Positions 36,683 to 46,159 of a DNA stretch of 64,000 bases are shown here, one piece after another (position 1 is the first letter of the stretch; each line of letters opens with the position of its first letter). Where the stretch lies: positions 1-64,000 of the forward strand of contig WKFN01000010.1 of the NCBI GenBank assembly GCA_014872805.1, given 5' to 3'. The position numbers and the translations under genes are program-made. This DNA comes from Opacimonas sp014872805. Its GTDB lineage: Bacteria > Pseudomonadota > Gammaproteobacteria > Enterobacterales > Alteromonadaceae. The notes under the pieces are model-generated. The model saw only the letters and a program-made list of their open reading frames with translations. It was not told the origin of the DNA and searched no databases.

Positions 36683-36696
36683 TAATTGATTAAGAA
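36683..36696. promoter_or_regulatory. Possible autoregulatory operator upstream of the LacI-family gene
   Basis: GTTAATTGATTAAG shares the half-site GATTAAG with the palindrome before the sucrose phosphorylase gene. It lies 26 bp upstream of the regulator start. The left half is weaker and the central dinucleotide is TG rather than CG. Confidence 0.4.
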
Positions 36697-36864
36697 ACAC
36701 AAATGCTATTATGTAGCAGATTTAACTTAATCTCCAGTGTTAAATTTTAGTTAATATAATTAACATTGATGTTAGCCATTAGGTAGCGCATGCTAAGAAA
36801 AGTTGCAGTGATACTTATCATACTCTAGTATAGTTTAAGTAACATCATCTACAAGTACCGTACC

Positions 36865-37682
36865 ATGCAAGTTAAAGTACGTTCTTTCACTCCTCATTCG
36901 GACTATTTTTGTGGTAAATTTGTTGCAATGTCCACAAGTTGTGAAGTTTTGATTGAAAGCGAACATGAAGACCTCGCACAAGAAATTGCTGAGGTAATCA
37001 TCCGTGAGGCCCTTCGCGTCGAGCATAAATTCTCACGTTATCGCACCTTGTTGATACCTGTTATGAGCTCAGCGATGGTTTATTTGATATCACCGCAGGC
37101 GTATTGAATAAGGTCTGGAGTTTTTCCCCTGATGCGATACCACCAAGTGAAGGGGCTATTAATGAAATGCTTGAGTATGTTGGATGGCATCGTGTGAATT
37201 TACGAGAGAATACGATTACTCTGCCAGAGCACATGGCAATTGATTTAGGTGGAATAGCCAAAGAATACGCAGTTGATAGATGCAGTGAAATCTGTCAAGA
37301 ACGTTGGCCAGATATTTCGGTGCTCATTAATTTGGGTGGGGATGTTGCGGTGTCTAACCCAAGGCATAAGGCGAGTTTCTGGCAAGTAGCAATACCCTCT
37401 ATCGATGCTTGTATTGATACCCCAAGGTTCATTCAATTGTGTAAAGGTGGCATAGCAACGAGCGGAGACTACAAGCGCTATTTCATGCACAATGGAATAC
37501 GTTACTCGCATATCCTAAATCCACAAACCGGTTATGCCTTAACTAATGCTCCTAGAGCCGTCACAGTGTGCGCGGATAATTGTGTTCAAGCTGGTTTATT
37601 ATCAATGATGGCGGCCTTAAACGGACCCAACGCACAGGCATTCTTACTCGAACAAGGCGTAGCGCATTGGGTCGTGGATTAA
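36865..37682 (+). pseudogene. Broken FAD:protein FMN transferase (ApbE family)
   Basis: Two frames together encode a short ApbE protein. Frame 1 (36865 to about 37050) ends in VEHKFSRYR. The other frame resumes at DTCYELSDGLFDITAG (from about 37053) and runs to 37682 with DLGGIAKEYAVDRC, NLGGDVAVSN, IATSGDYKRYF and YSHILNPQTG. Between FSRY and the LSDGLFDIT motif a normal ApbE has roughly 25-30 residues that are missing here, and the frame changes. A deletion with frame loss therefore inactivates the gene. An ATG at 37104 could start only the C-terminal part, which lacks the N-terminal lobe. Confidence 0.8.
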
Positions 37683-37689
37683 CCTGATA

Positions 37690-40600
37690 TTAGTGGCTCC
37701 AATGATAATGCTCGGCCTTAGCATGAACCGCTTGTTCGGTGGCTTCTGGCATAAATCGTTTATTCGCATCTTGGAAGAAAAACGGTTCGGCGCGAAACTC
37801 TCCATTTAATTCTTGCATATCTTCGCTGACAAATACTCGCCCATTAATTACTGTATGGGTAACATACTCACTGCGTTTGATATCACTTAATACATCGCCA
37901 TCAATAATGGCTAAATCAGCCAATTTGCCCACTTCGATGCTGCCAATGGCATGATCCATACCCAATGAAATCGCACCATCAATGGTGCCACCACGAATTG
38001 CTTCCCACGGCGTAAAACCGCCTTGAACCATGATCCACAATTCCCAGTGCGCAGACAATCCCTCGCGTTGACCATGAGGACCGATGTGCACGCGTACGCC
38101 TTCATCACGGAGTGCTTTGGCGTATTTGGAAACTTCTATATGATTGTAGAATGCTTCTGACGTCGTAGGGCGGCGCACGGCACGACGGTCAAGTAGGGTA
38201 TGTGGTGTATAGCGTAATAATCGCTCGTTTTCCCATACATTGGTTTTGTCATACCAGTATTCTTCCCCCATCATACCACCATAAGCCACCACAAACGTAG
38301 GTGTGTAACCCACATCAGATGCGCTCCATAACTGGGTCATATCAGAATATCCACGGGCAATCGGCAGGGCATGTTCAAGGACGGTATGACCATCAACAAT
38401 CATTGATAAATTTTGTTGAAATTTACCGCCGCCCTCTGGCATGACCATCATCTCAAGCTCTTTAGCTGCTTGCAGCAGCCATTGTCTTTGATCTCGACGC
38501 GGTTGGTTGTAGGATTTTACTGAAATCGCCCCTTGTTCTTTAAGGCGATTAACATGAAAATAAGCATCCTCAAAGTCATTGATAATCGCTTTATAGCCAA
38601 TCCCTTCTGCACCATACAATATTGTACCGGTCGAGAATAGACGAGGACCAACACGTAAACCGGCACGCTGAAGTTCTGCTGCGGCAAAAATCTCTGTTGT
38701 ATCATTTGATGGATCGTGCATGGTGGTCACACCAAAGGCGATGTTTGAGAATTGGATCCAGTTTTGTTCTGGAATAATCTCATTGCGCCCTTGTGAACCA
38801 TGTGCATGTGCATCCACTAATCCTGGAATAACCGTCTTACCCGTGGCATCCAATATCAACGCCCCTTCGGGTATTTGAATGGCATCAGCGGGTCCCACTG
38901 CTTCGATGATATTGTCTTTGATCAACACAGTACCGTTATTAATGATTTCTTCTTTGCTATCTGCATCGCGCATCGTCACAATAGTGCCACCGACAATAGC
39001 AGTGTACCCTTCGGCTTTTTTACTCGCCACATTAAAACTTAAGTTTATCCCTTCAGTCACTGGTTCAGCGGCTTCATCGTTGCTACCGACAAAAGCAAAC
39101 GCTTCGTCCAGACTTTGCTCATATAAAAACGGACCATGAAACCACGTTAATTTGTCATTATTTGGTGACCAATTGAGATATTCTCCAGCACGCGCACTGA
39201 TTTGTGTAACGGGTAAGGACGTCATGTTAGGCCCAATGGAAATTCGTTTTCCATTATCGACGAATGGTACAACATAGGTATTGTATTGATATACAAAAGC
39301 AAGCCATTGCTTGTCATGCGAAAGTCGATATTCACTGACTTTATCTGCGCCATACGCGTGTTGGCGCAGATCGTCACCTGCCAGATTAACACTCACCAAT
39401 TCGGTTTCGGTATAAGGGGTCCCAGAAACGAATCGAGTAAAATAAATTCGCTCGTTGCCACCAGCAAAATGTGGTTGCATACCTGATTGACTAACGCGTT
39501 GCGTCGTTTGTTTCTGGAGATCCAGTACGTATAAACCAGGATCAACCGAGTGTGCCGGATCAAGTAAGTAACCGCCGGTAAATTTACGATATGCAATTAA
39601 CTCACCATCGGGAGAAAATGCAGGTTCAACATAATGGCCAGGAGCAGTGGAAACTACTTTGCCTTTGCCGCCACGAGACGATACAACTCGAATTGTGCCC
39701 AAAGCCTGGTCGTCCCAGGTGGTGTAAACAATTTGTTTACCGTCATTAGAAAAACGCGGATAAAACTCATCATGATCATTTTGTTTGGTCAGACGTCGAG
39801 TTTTACCATTTTGTAGATCACGAATATAGAGTTTGCCAAGCGCTTGAAATAAAGCGGTTTTGCCGTCTGGAGATTGTTGTGACCAGCGGATCATTTTGAC
39901 TGGAAATTCATCACTGGCCATATCTACTTTAAAGCGGGCTGCCTTTGCGTGTTGAACCTCGGTTTTTACACTAATATCCAGTGTATTTAATGCTTGAGTC
40001 GAGACCGTTAAACGATGGATTTTGCCACCTGTCCAAAACACAATTTGCTGACTATCTGGTGTCCAATCAAAGTAACTGAAGTAGCCTTCAGTGCCAAAAC
40101 CCTCTTGCATATCACGTTCAAGGCCAACAAAGATTGGCTGTTCTGTACCATCCTCAATGTTTTTGATAAATAACGCGGTTTGTTCGCGAATGCGTCGCAC
40201 AAATGCAACGTGCTTTCCATCAGGGGAAGGCGTCGGTACTACTGCACCGCCGGTACCTGAAATATAACGTTCTGTCTCACTAGTTTCGCGGTCAAAGCGA
40301 GTGATGGCAAAAATCGATTTGAGCGGGTCGCGATTGTAGTCAAAGCGAAAACCGCTAGTGATGTCTTGAGTATAATAAATGTAGCGACCGTCAGGTGAAA
40401 ATGCAGGATCAGCGGTATTTTTTTGGTCGCGTTTACCATTACGACGTTCCTGAATGACTAATCCTTCTCCACCGGTGTGATGATACATCCATACTTCGCC
40501 TGCGGGAATACTTCGTCCTGACATAATGCCTTTCGTCACTATAAGATATTGTCCATCTGGTGACCATTTCGGGGCGTGGATCAGATTATTTTTTTCTTTG

Positions 40601-40953
40601 GTCACTTGGCGCAAATTATTGCCATCAATATCCATGATCCATAGATTGGACAATCCGTCGCGGTCAGAAATAAAAGCAATTTGTGTACCATCTGGACTGA
40701 CCGCAGGATGGATATTCCAAGCATAATCTTGAGTCAACGCCCGAGCCTGACCGCCTTCCAACGGCACAATAAAAATATCCCCAAGTGTATCAAAAACAAT
40801 GGACTTCCCGTCTGGCGTTACATCTAAGCTGGCCCATGTGATTTCATTAGTGTCAATGGTGATCTTTTCACGCGCATAAGGGGGATCAGTGACGTCCCAG
40901 TCAGAGAATCGTTTTGTGTCGGTTGTATCAGCGAAGCAGAGATTTATGCTCAA
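37690..40953 (-). CDS. TolB-type beta-propeller/amidohydrolase fusion, probably exported
   Basis: A large protein (about 1090 aa). The first about 640 residues hold repeated TolB/WD40-like blades (many SPDG motifs). From about 655 there is an amidohydrolase-family metal-dependent hydrolase with HxH in PGLVDAHAHGS (near 715), further metal-ligand candidates in VLEHALP and HIGPHG, and the closing GKLADLAIIDGD segment. The substrate is unknown; relatives are annotated as peptidase- or imidazolonepropionase-like. The open frame begins at a TTG (40953) inside the signal peptide. The true ATG appears to be 41003 in another frame, separated by a homopolymer. It is convergent with the broken apbE. 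Confidence 0.8.
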   Translation of the reverse strand: MSINLCFADTTDTKRFSDWDVTDPPYAREKITIDTNEITWASLDVTPDGKSIVFDTLGDIFIVPLEGGQARALTQDYAWNIHPAVSPDGTQIAFISDRDGLSNLWIMDIDGNNLRQVTKEKNNLIHAPKWSPDGQYLIVTKGIMSGRSIPAGEVWMYHHTGGEGLVIQERRNGKRDQKNTADPAFSPDGRYIYYTQDITSGFRFDYNRDPLKSIFAITRFDRETSETERYISGTGGAVVPTPSPDGKHVAFVRRIREQTALFIKNIEDGTEQPIFVGLERDMQEGFGTEGYFSYFDWTPDSQQIVFWTGGKIHRLTVSTQALNTLDISVKTEVQHAKAARFKVDMASDEFPVKMIRWSQQSPDGKTALFQALGKLYIRDLQNGKTRRLTKQNDHDEFYPRFSNDGKQIVYTTWDDQALGTIRVVSSRGGKGKVVSTAPGHYVEPAFSPDGELIAYRKFTGGYLLDPAHSVDPGLYVLDLQKQTTQRVSQSGMQPHFAGGNERIYFTRFVSGTPYTETELVSVNLAGDDLRQHAYGADKVSEYRLSHDKQWLAFVYQYNTYVVPFVDNGKRISIGPNMTSLPVTQISARAGEYLNWSPNNDKLTWFHGPFLYEQSLDEAFAFVGSNDEAAEPVTEGINLSFNVASKKAEGYTAIVGGTIVTMRDADSKEEIINNGTVLIKDNIIEAVGPADAIQIPEGALILDATGKTVIPGLVDAHAHGSQGRNEIIPEQNWIQFSNIAFGVTTMHDPSNDTTEIFAAAELQRAGLRVGPRLFSTGTILYGAEGIGYKAIINDFEDAYFHVNRLKEQGAISVKSYNQPRRDQRQWLLQAAKELEMMVMPEGGGKFQQNLSMIVDGHTVLEHALPIARGYSDMTQLWSASDVGYTPTFVVAYGGMMGEEYWYDKTNVWENERLLRYTPHTLLDRRAVRRPTTSEAFYNHIEVSKYAKALRDEGVRVHIGPHGQREGLSAHWELWIMVQGGFTPWEAIRGGTIDGAISLGMDHAIGSIEVGKLADLAIIDGDVLSDIKRSEYVTHTVINGRVFVSEDMQELNGEFRAEPFFFQDANKRFMPEATEQAVHAKAEHYHWSH

Positions 40954-41003
40954 AAAAAAGAAAGCGCAAGTCCGCTGTAAAGACTTATCAGGGATTTTTT
41001 CAT
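40952..41003 (-). other. Out-of-frame signal-peptide start of the amidohydrolase gene
   Basis: From ATG 41003 the minus strand reads MKKSLISLYSGLALSFF, a typical signal peptide, and hits TGA right after a run of eight T (plus-strand A at 40952-40959). One extra T would join it in frame to LSINLCFA and the mature protein. A GGA-containing ribosome site precedes the ATG. In the downstream frame no ATG exists before an upstream stop, so translation as it stands would need a TTG or slippage. Confidence 0.75.
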
Positions 41004-41031
41004 CGGTTTTTCCGTCGTATTGTTATTTTGA

Positions 41032-42381
41032 TTAAGTAAGTGTGACATATTCTTCAGCGCTGGTAGGGTGAATTGCTACGCAGGCATCAAAATCGGCCTT
41101 GGTTGCGCCCATTTTAATCGCGACACCAAAGCCTTGTAAAATTTCATCCATACCATGCCCTATACCGTGAATGCCAACCACTTTTTCGTCAGCTCCGGCG
41201 CAGATCAGCTTCATTTTGGTCAGTTGTCGATGCCGAGTGACAGCAGTATACATGGCGCCAAAACTGGAATTATAAACTTTGACGTTGGGTTCGCCATATT
41301 GGGCGATCGCCTCCGCTTCGGTCAATCCCATAGTGCCAATCGGTGGATGTGAAAAGACCACTGTTGGGATTAAACTGTAATCCATCTTAGCATGATCTTG
41401 GCCATTGAATAATCGCTCAGACAACAATCGTCCGGCTTTTACCGCAACAGGAGTCAAATCGATTTTGCCGATGTTATCGCCTAAGGCATAAACACCATTT
41501 GATGTGGTATTTTGATAATCATCGACTTGGATGTGACCTGAATCAGTCAACTGAACTTGGGTATTTTCAAGCCCAATATTTTGGGTGGCTGGGGCACGAC
41601 CAACGGCCCAGATTAAGCTATCTGTGACAATGCGTTCACCATTATCGAAAGCGACGGTGAGAGAACCGTCAGCGTTTTGGGTCACCTTTGTCACCTGAGT
41701 ATACGTCATTAACTGAGGACCGTGCTCTGCCATCATTTCGGTAAGCGCAATGCCGATAGTTTCATCAAATTGACGTAATGGGCGATTTTTACGTACAACC
41801 AGCGTCGTTTCAGTACCTAACGCATGTAATACTCCAGCAAGCTCCACAGCAATGTACCCAGCACCAACTACCACGGCACGTTTAGGTTGCTCATTAAGAG
41901 CAAAGAAGCCGTCGGAAGTGATCCCCAATTCTGCGCCTTCTACTTCGGGAATAATGGGATAACCACCCGTGGCGATACTAATGTGTGGAGCGGTGTAAAG
42001 TGCTCCATCTACCTCGATCGTATGATCATCAATAAATCGACCGAAGCCATTGATGACGGTGATCCCATTGTTATCCAACACTCGGTCGTAAGATGCATGA
42101 ATGCGTTGGATATAGGCTTCACGGGATTCAATGAGAGTTGCCCAAGAAAAATTATTAACGGTGATATCAAAACCATAGTCTTGGGCATACAAATTGATGG
42201 CTTCTGCAACCTGAGCGCCAAACCACATGGCTTTTTTGGGTACACAGCCCACATTTACGCAGGTACCGCCAATGTGCTTTGCTTCAATCAAAGCGACTTT
42301 TTTTCCATGTTTTGCAGCGCGGTTTGCCGAGGCAATACCACCACTTCCACCACCTAAGCAGATGTAGTCATATGTGTGCAT
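41032..42381 (-). CDS. gor: Glutathione-disulfide reductase
   Basis: FAD-dependent disulfide reductase (449 aa) reducing glutathione disulfide with NADPH. The redox pair is C41/C46 in GGTCVNVGC, the NADPH-binding fold is GAGYIAVELAGVL, and the partner-subunit active site is H438/E443 in HPTSAEE. R residues after the second fold (VVRKNRPLR) favour NADPH. The dimer-type length is normal. It lies upstream of and co-directional with the amidohydrolase, 28 bp apart. Confidence 0.95.
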   Translation of the reverse strand: MHTYDYICLGGGSGGIASANRAAKHGKKVALIEAKHIGGTCVNVGCVPKKAMWFGAQVAEAINLYAQDYGFDITVNNFSWATLIESREAYIQRIHASYDRVLDNNGITVINGFGRFIDDHTIEVDGALYTAPHISIATGGYPIIPEVEGAELGITSDGFFALNEQPKRAVVVGAGYIAVELAGVLHALGTETTLVVRKNRPLRQFDETIGIALTEMMAEHGPQLMTYTQVTKVTQNADGSLTVAFDNGERIVTDSLIWAVGRAPATQNIGLENTQVQLTDSGHIQVDDYQNTTSNGVYALGDNIGKIDLTPVAVKAGRLLSERLFNGQDHAKMDYSLIPTVVFSHPPIGTMGLTEAEAIAQYGEPNVKVYNSSFGAMYTAVTRHRQLTKMKLICAGADEKVVGIHGIGHGMDEILQGFGVAIKMGATKADFDACVAIHPTSAEEYVTLT

Positions 42382-42495
42382 GTCGTTACCTTATGATAAA
42401 TGTATGAAATTAGAAAATATTCGTTCTAGGTTCAATATGAACGGTAAGTGTAACTAATAATTACACCAGAGATCAAAAAAGTAAAAGAAAAATGA

Positions 42496-43104
42496 TTAAG
42501 CGGCTTCTTGTACAGATGATAAAGTATTGAGCCATTGTGCAAAATGTAAAAAAGTATATTGTGCTCCACGAACCATCTGATCCGCTTCGGTTATATTGAT
42601 CCCCTGATTATCAATTGCTGTAATTGTACTGATAAACTGATGTTTGGTGTCAGAGCCATAAATATTAAGGTAGTTAATAATATCGTTTCGTTTGAGTTGT
42701 TTGACGATGTTGTGACCAGTATCTGGGGCGTTGATCAATAGTGCCTCTGACGCAAATACCAGACCATACCAATGAGTTTTCGTCCATGAAATGTGCTCGC
42801 TTGCAGAGAAGTATTCTTGATATTTGGAGCGGTATAACGAGATTTGTGGATAATCAAGATGCGCAATGTCTTTTTGAATCGCTGGGGTTTTAAACTTGTA
42901 GCCAAACATATTGAGAGTGCGCACAGATAGATATTTGGTCAGTTTCAACTCCATATTTAAAAACCAGTAATAATGAGCCAATAAAATACTGTGGTATTTT
43001 GGAGCATCTAGGCTAGGGCACATAAGACCTGACACAAGCTCATGTTGCAACAACGCTTTGTGTTCGGATTCTGTATTATCCGAGAGTAACTGGTATAAAG
43101 ACAT
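42496..43104 (-). CDS. Haem-oxygenase-like protein
   Basis: A soluble helical protein (202 aa). The N-terminal pattern TESEHKALLQHEL, with H15 in the place of the proximal haem ligand, and KYHSILLAHYYWFLNMEL resemble bacterial (BphO-type) haem oxygenases. The distal-helix glycines of true enzymes are not kept (here FASEALLIN), so oxygenase activity is doubtful. No phytochrome or haem-uptake gene is nearby. It sits upstream of gor on the same strand. Confidence 0.5.
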   Translation of the reverse strand: MSLYQLLSDNTESEHKALLQHELVSGLMCPSLDAPKYHSILLAHYYWFLNMELKLTKYLSVRTLNMFGYKFKTPAIQKDIAHLDYPQISLYRSKYQEYFSASEHISWTKTHWYGLVFASEALLINAPDTGHNIVKQLKRNDIINYLNIYGSDTKHQFISTITAIDNQGINITEADQMVRGAQYTFLHFAQWLNTLSSVQEAA

Positions 43105-43290
43105 AAAACTAAAACTGCCAAAGATGAGTGGGAAAATATTTTTCTCTTAAGTTATAGCATTTGATGCCACATTTACAATGGAGTAACAGCAAAAGTAAAC
43201 TTTAGTCTAAATATGTCTACCCCCTTGTACCTCGGTAATTTAACCCCACTTAAGAATCATAAACACTTTAATTTTTTTAAGGACTCAAAT

Positions 43291-45342
43291 ATGTCGGATC
43301 CCTCTTTATCTCATGCGCAAAAATGGACGAACCGCCAAGGTCTTCCTGCGTTCAACGCCATCGAACCGAACGCAATCGTTCAAGTCATTTCAGATGCTAT
43401 TACTGAATGCAAAAGCAATGTGGAACGAGTGGTCGACAAGCAATCATCCGACTTTGATGAGGTTGTTTTGGCGTTGGACGAAGTTGATACACATCTGAGT
43501 AATTTATGGTCGCCTATTTCGCATATGAATTCTGTTGTTTCAAGCGATGCATTAAGAGAGGCTCATGATTCGTGTTTACCCCTGCTTTCGGAATACGGAA
43601 CCTGGTTAGGTCAGCACAAAGGATTGTATGAGTGTTATCAAACAATCGCGAATAGTGACAACTTCGCACAATTAAGCGACGCCCAACGTAAAGTTGTCAC
43701 CAATGCGATTCAAGGGTTTGAATTATCAGGTGTCGCACTGCCACAAGTAGAACAGACAGAATTCGCTAAGATTCAATCAAGACTATCGGAATTATCCAGT
43801 GCTTTTTCCAATAATGTACTAGACGCAACCATGGCGTATAGTAAACACATTACGGATGAGGCCTTGTTAGCGGGTTTACCCGATTCAGCGAAAGCGGCTG
43901 CAGCACAAGCGGCAACAGAAAAAGATTTGTCTGGTTGGCTATTTACCTTAGATATTCCTAGTTATCTGCCAGTGATGATGTATGCCGATAATGCCGAGTT
44001 TCGAGAGGAGCTGTATCGCGCCTATGTGACTCGTGCCTCTGAACAAGGACCCAATGGTGGTCAATTTGATAACACGGATATTATTGTTGAAACACTCGAG
44101 CTACGTCAGCAAAAAGCGGATTTACTTGGGTTTGCAAACTATGCCGAGCTATCGCTTGCGAAGAAAATGGCTGACAATTCGGCTCAGGTTGTCGACTTTT
44201 TACAGGATTTAGCAAACAAGTCTAAACCTCAAGCAGAGGCCGATTTAGCTCAGGTACAGGCGTTTGCTTTGGAGCATTACGGGAAAGAAACACTCGAGGC
44301 TTGGGATATCGCGTATTATTCTGAAAAGCTAAAGCAAGACCAGTACGCAATTTCGGATGAAACGCTGCGTCCGTATTTTCCTGAGACCAAAGTAATTCCA
44401 GGATTGTTCAAAGTCGTCGAGAAGCTCTATGGTTTAGTTATTTCTCAACGCAATGATGTCGATGTATGGCATGACGACGTCAAATTTTATGATATTCATG
44501 ATGCGCAAGGTGAATTACGTGGCAGTTTTTATCTAGACCTGTATGCCCGAGCTAAAAAACGCGGTGGCGCATGGATGGACGAATGTCGCGTGCGTCGCAC
44601 TTGTCAGGACGGTTCACTGCAATACCCAGTGGCGTATCTGACCTGTAACTTTAGTGGTCCGGTGGATGGCAAACCTGCGTGCTTTACCCATGATGAAGTG
44701 GTGACTCTGTTCCATGAATTTGGTCATGGTATTCATCACATGTTGACCAAAATTGATGTGGCAGGTGTATCTGGAATTAATGGTGTGGCTTGGGATGCGG
44801 TGGAACTGCCTAGTCAGTTTTTAGAAAATTGGTGCTGGCAACCTGAGGCATTACAGTTTTTGTCGGGTCATGTTGAAACCGGAGAAGCACTGCCGCAAGA
44901 ACTTCTGGATAAAATGCTCGCCGCCAAAAATTTCCAATCGGCGATGCAAATGCTGCGTCAGTTGGAGTTTAGTCTGTTTGATTTTACTTTGCATATGCAA
45001 ACACAAAAGGTGGATGTGCAAACGTTTATCAACCAAGTACGCGATGCCGTGAGCGTCCTAAAAGCTCCGGAGTTTAATCGTTTTCAAAACAGTTTTGGGC
45101 ATATTTTTGCTGGGGGCTATGCGGCGGGATATTACAGCTATAAATGGGCGGAGGTTTTATCGGCAGATGCATTTGCGTCATTTGAAGAAAATGGTATTTT
45201 CGACCGTGAAACCGGCAGTGCGTTTTTGCACAACATTCTGGAAATGGGCGGTTCTAAAGAGCCAATGGAATTGTACGTTGCCTTCAAAGGACGTGAGCCT
45301 ACTGTAGATGCTCTGTTGCGCCACAGTGGAATTGCCGCTTAA
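43291..45342 (+). CDS. prlC: Oligopeptidase A
   Basis: Cytoplasmic M3-family zinc oligopeptidase (about 683 aa) that degrades peptides, including cleaved signal peptides. The zinc motif HEFGHG is intact and the protein aligns with E. coli OpdA/PrlC throughout. I chose ATG 43291 because AAGGA lies 7 nt upstream and similarity begins there. An in-frame ATG at 43213 would add 26 residues with no family counterpart. Confidence 0.95.
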   Translation: MSDPSLSHAQKWTNRQGLPAFNAIEPNAIVQVISDAITECKSNVERVVDKQSSDFDEVVLALDEVDTHLSNLWSPISHMNSVVSSDALREAHDSCLPLLSEYGTWLGQHKGLYECYQTIANSDNFAQLSDAQRKVVTNAIQGFELSGVALPQVEQTEFAKIQSRLSELSSAFSNNVLDATMAYSKHITDEALLAGLPDSAKAAAAQAATEKDLSGWLFTLDIPSYLPVMMYADNAEFREELYRAYVTRASEQGPNGGQFDNTDIIVETLELRQQKADLLGFANYAELSLAKKMADNSAQVVDFLQDLANKSKPQAEADLAQVQAFALEHYGKETLEAWDIAYYSEKLKQDQYAISDETLRPYFPETKVIPGLFKVVEKLYGLVISQRNDVDVWHDDVKFYDIHDAQGELRGSFYLDLYARAKKRGGAWMDECRVRRTCQDGSLQYPVAYLTCNFSGPVDGKPACFTHDEVVTLFHEFGHGIHHMLTKIDVAGVSGINGVAWDAVELPSQFLENWCWQPEALQFLSGHVETGEALPQELLDKMLAAKNFQSAMQMLRQLEFSLFDFTLHMQTQKVDVQTFINQVRDAVSVLKAPEFNRFQNSFGHIFAGGYAAGYYSYKWAEVLSADAFASFEENGIFDRETGSAFLHNILEMGGSKEPMELYVAFKGREPTVDALLRHSGIAA

Positions 45343-45371
45343 ACTTTGATCAAAGCTAGGATACACAGCGT

Positions 45372-45408
45372 AAAGGTTCTATAGTTAAACAACGGTAGAA
45401 CCTTTTTT
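45372..45408 (+). terminator. Rho-independent terminator of prlC
   Basis: A 10-bp perfect stem AAAGGTTCTA/TAGAACCTTT with a 14-nt loop and T tail, 30 bp after the prlC stop and just before the next gene. Confidence 0.82.
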
Positions 45409-45415
45409 ATTTGTC

Positions 45416-46111
45416 ATGTCATTAGAATCATACCAGGCGATTTATGCCCGAGCTCTCAAACGCAAACGCAGTGAAGGCATCCTTGAAAGTTTACTCACTG
45501 AACCCTTGCACACTCGCCAAATCGCCCAAATTGGCGATGACCGATTTTTAGCTGAGTTCACCAAAAAAGTGTTTCAATCCGGTTTTGTGTGGCGCGTGGT
45601 ACGCAACAAATGGCCTGATTTTGAAGAAGTCTTTTGGGGCTTTGACATCGAGAAAATCTTGATGATGCCAGAAGACATGCTCGAGAAGAAAGCCACTGAT
45701 CCGAGAATCATCCGCAACTATAGTAAGGTCAAAACGATCAAAGAAAATGCTCTGATGATCCATGACATCGCCGAACAGCATGGGAGTTTTGGCGAATTTG
45801 TCGCGCAATGGCCAAAAAACGATATGGTCGGATTGTGGGATTATTTGAAAAAACATGGCAAGCGACTCGGCGGTAATACAGGTCCCTATGCGTTGCGTTT
45901 TTTGGGCGTTGATACATTCTTGCTATCCAAAGACGTCGAAGATTACTTCACTCAACATGGCATTATCACCGGTTCAGCTCGTTCAAAACGCAGTTTAACC
46001 GCAATCCAAGATGCGTTCTTAACTTGGCAACAACAATCAGGACGTTCCTTGACTGAGTTAAGCCAATTAGTGGCATATAGTTGTGGGGACAATTATGTGG
46101 GTGTGCAATAA
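45416..46111 (+). CDS. DNA-3-methyladenine glycosylase I-like protein
   Basis: A helix-hairpin-helix-type protein (231 aa) of the Tag/adenine-glycosylase family, which excises 3-methyladenine from DNA. SGFVWRVVRNKWPDF corresponds to the Tag core. The N-terminal Cys/zinc-snap segment of classical Tag (CxW..YHD.EWG) is absent, so this is a divergent paralogue whose base specificity is uncertain. The start lies only 8 bp past the prlC terminator. Confidence 0.78.
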   Translation: MSLESYQAIYARALKRKRSEGILESLLTEPLHTRQIAQIGDDRFLAEFTKKVFQSGFVWRVVRNKWPDFEEVFWGFDIEKILMMPEDMLEKKATDPRIIRNYSKVKTIKENALMIHDIAEQHGSFGEFVAQWPKNDMVGLWDYLKKHGKRLGGNTGPYALRFLGVDTFLLSKDVEDYFTQHGIITGSARSKRSLTAIQDAFLTWQQQSGRSLTELSQLVAYSCGDNYVGVQ

Positions 46112-46159
46112 CGTGCTTTTTGATACAATCTTAACCCTATACATTCATAAGGAATTGCT

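Noticed and set aside
41887..42357. A 156-codon plus-strand frame opposite gor
   Set aside because: It lies wholly inside a conserved flavoprotein gene; its composition reflects the gor codons read on the other strand.
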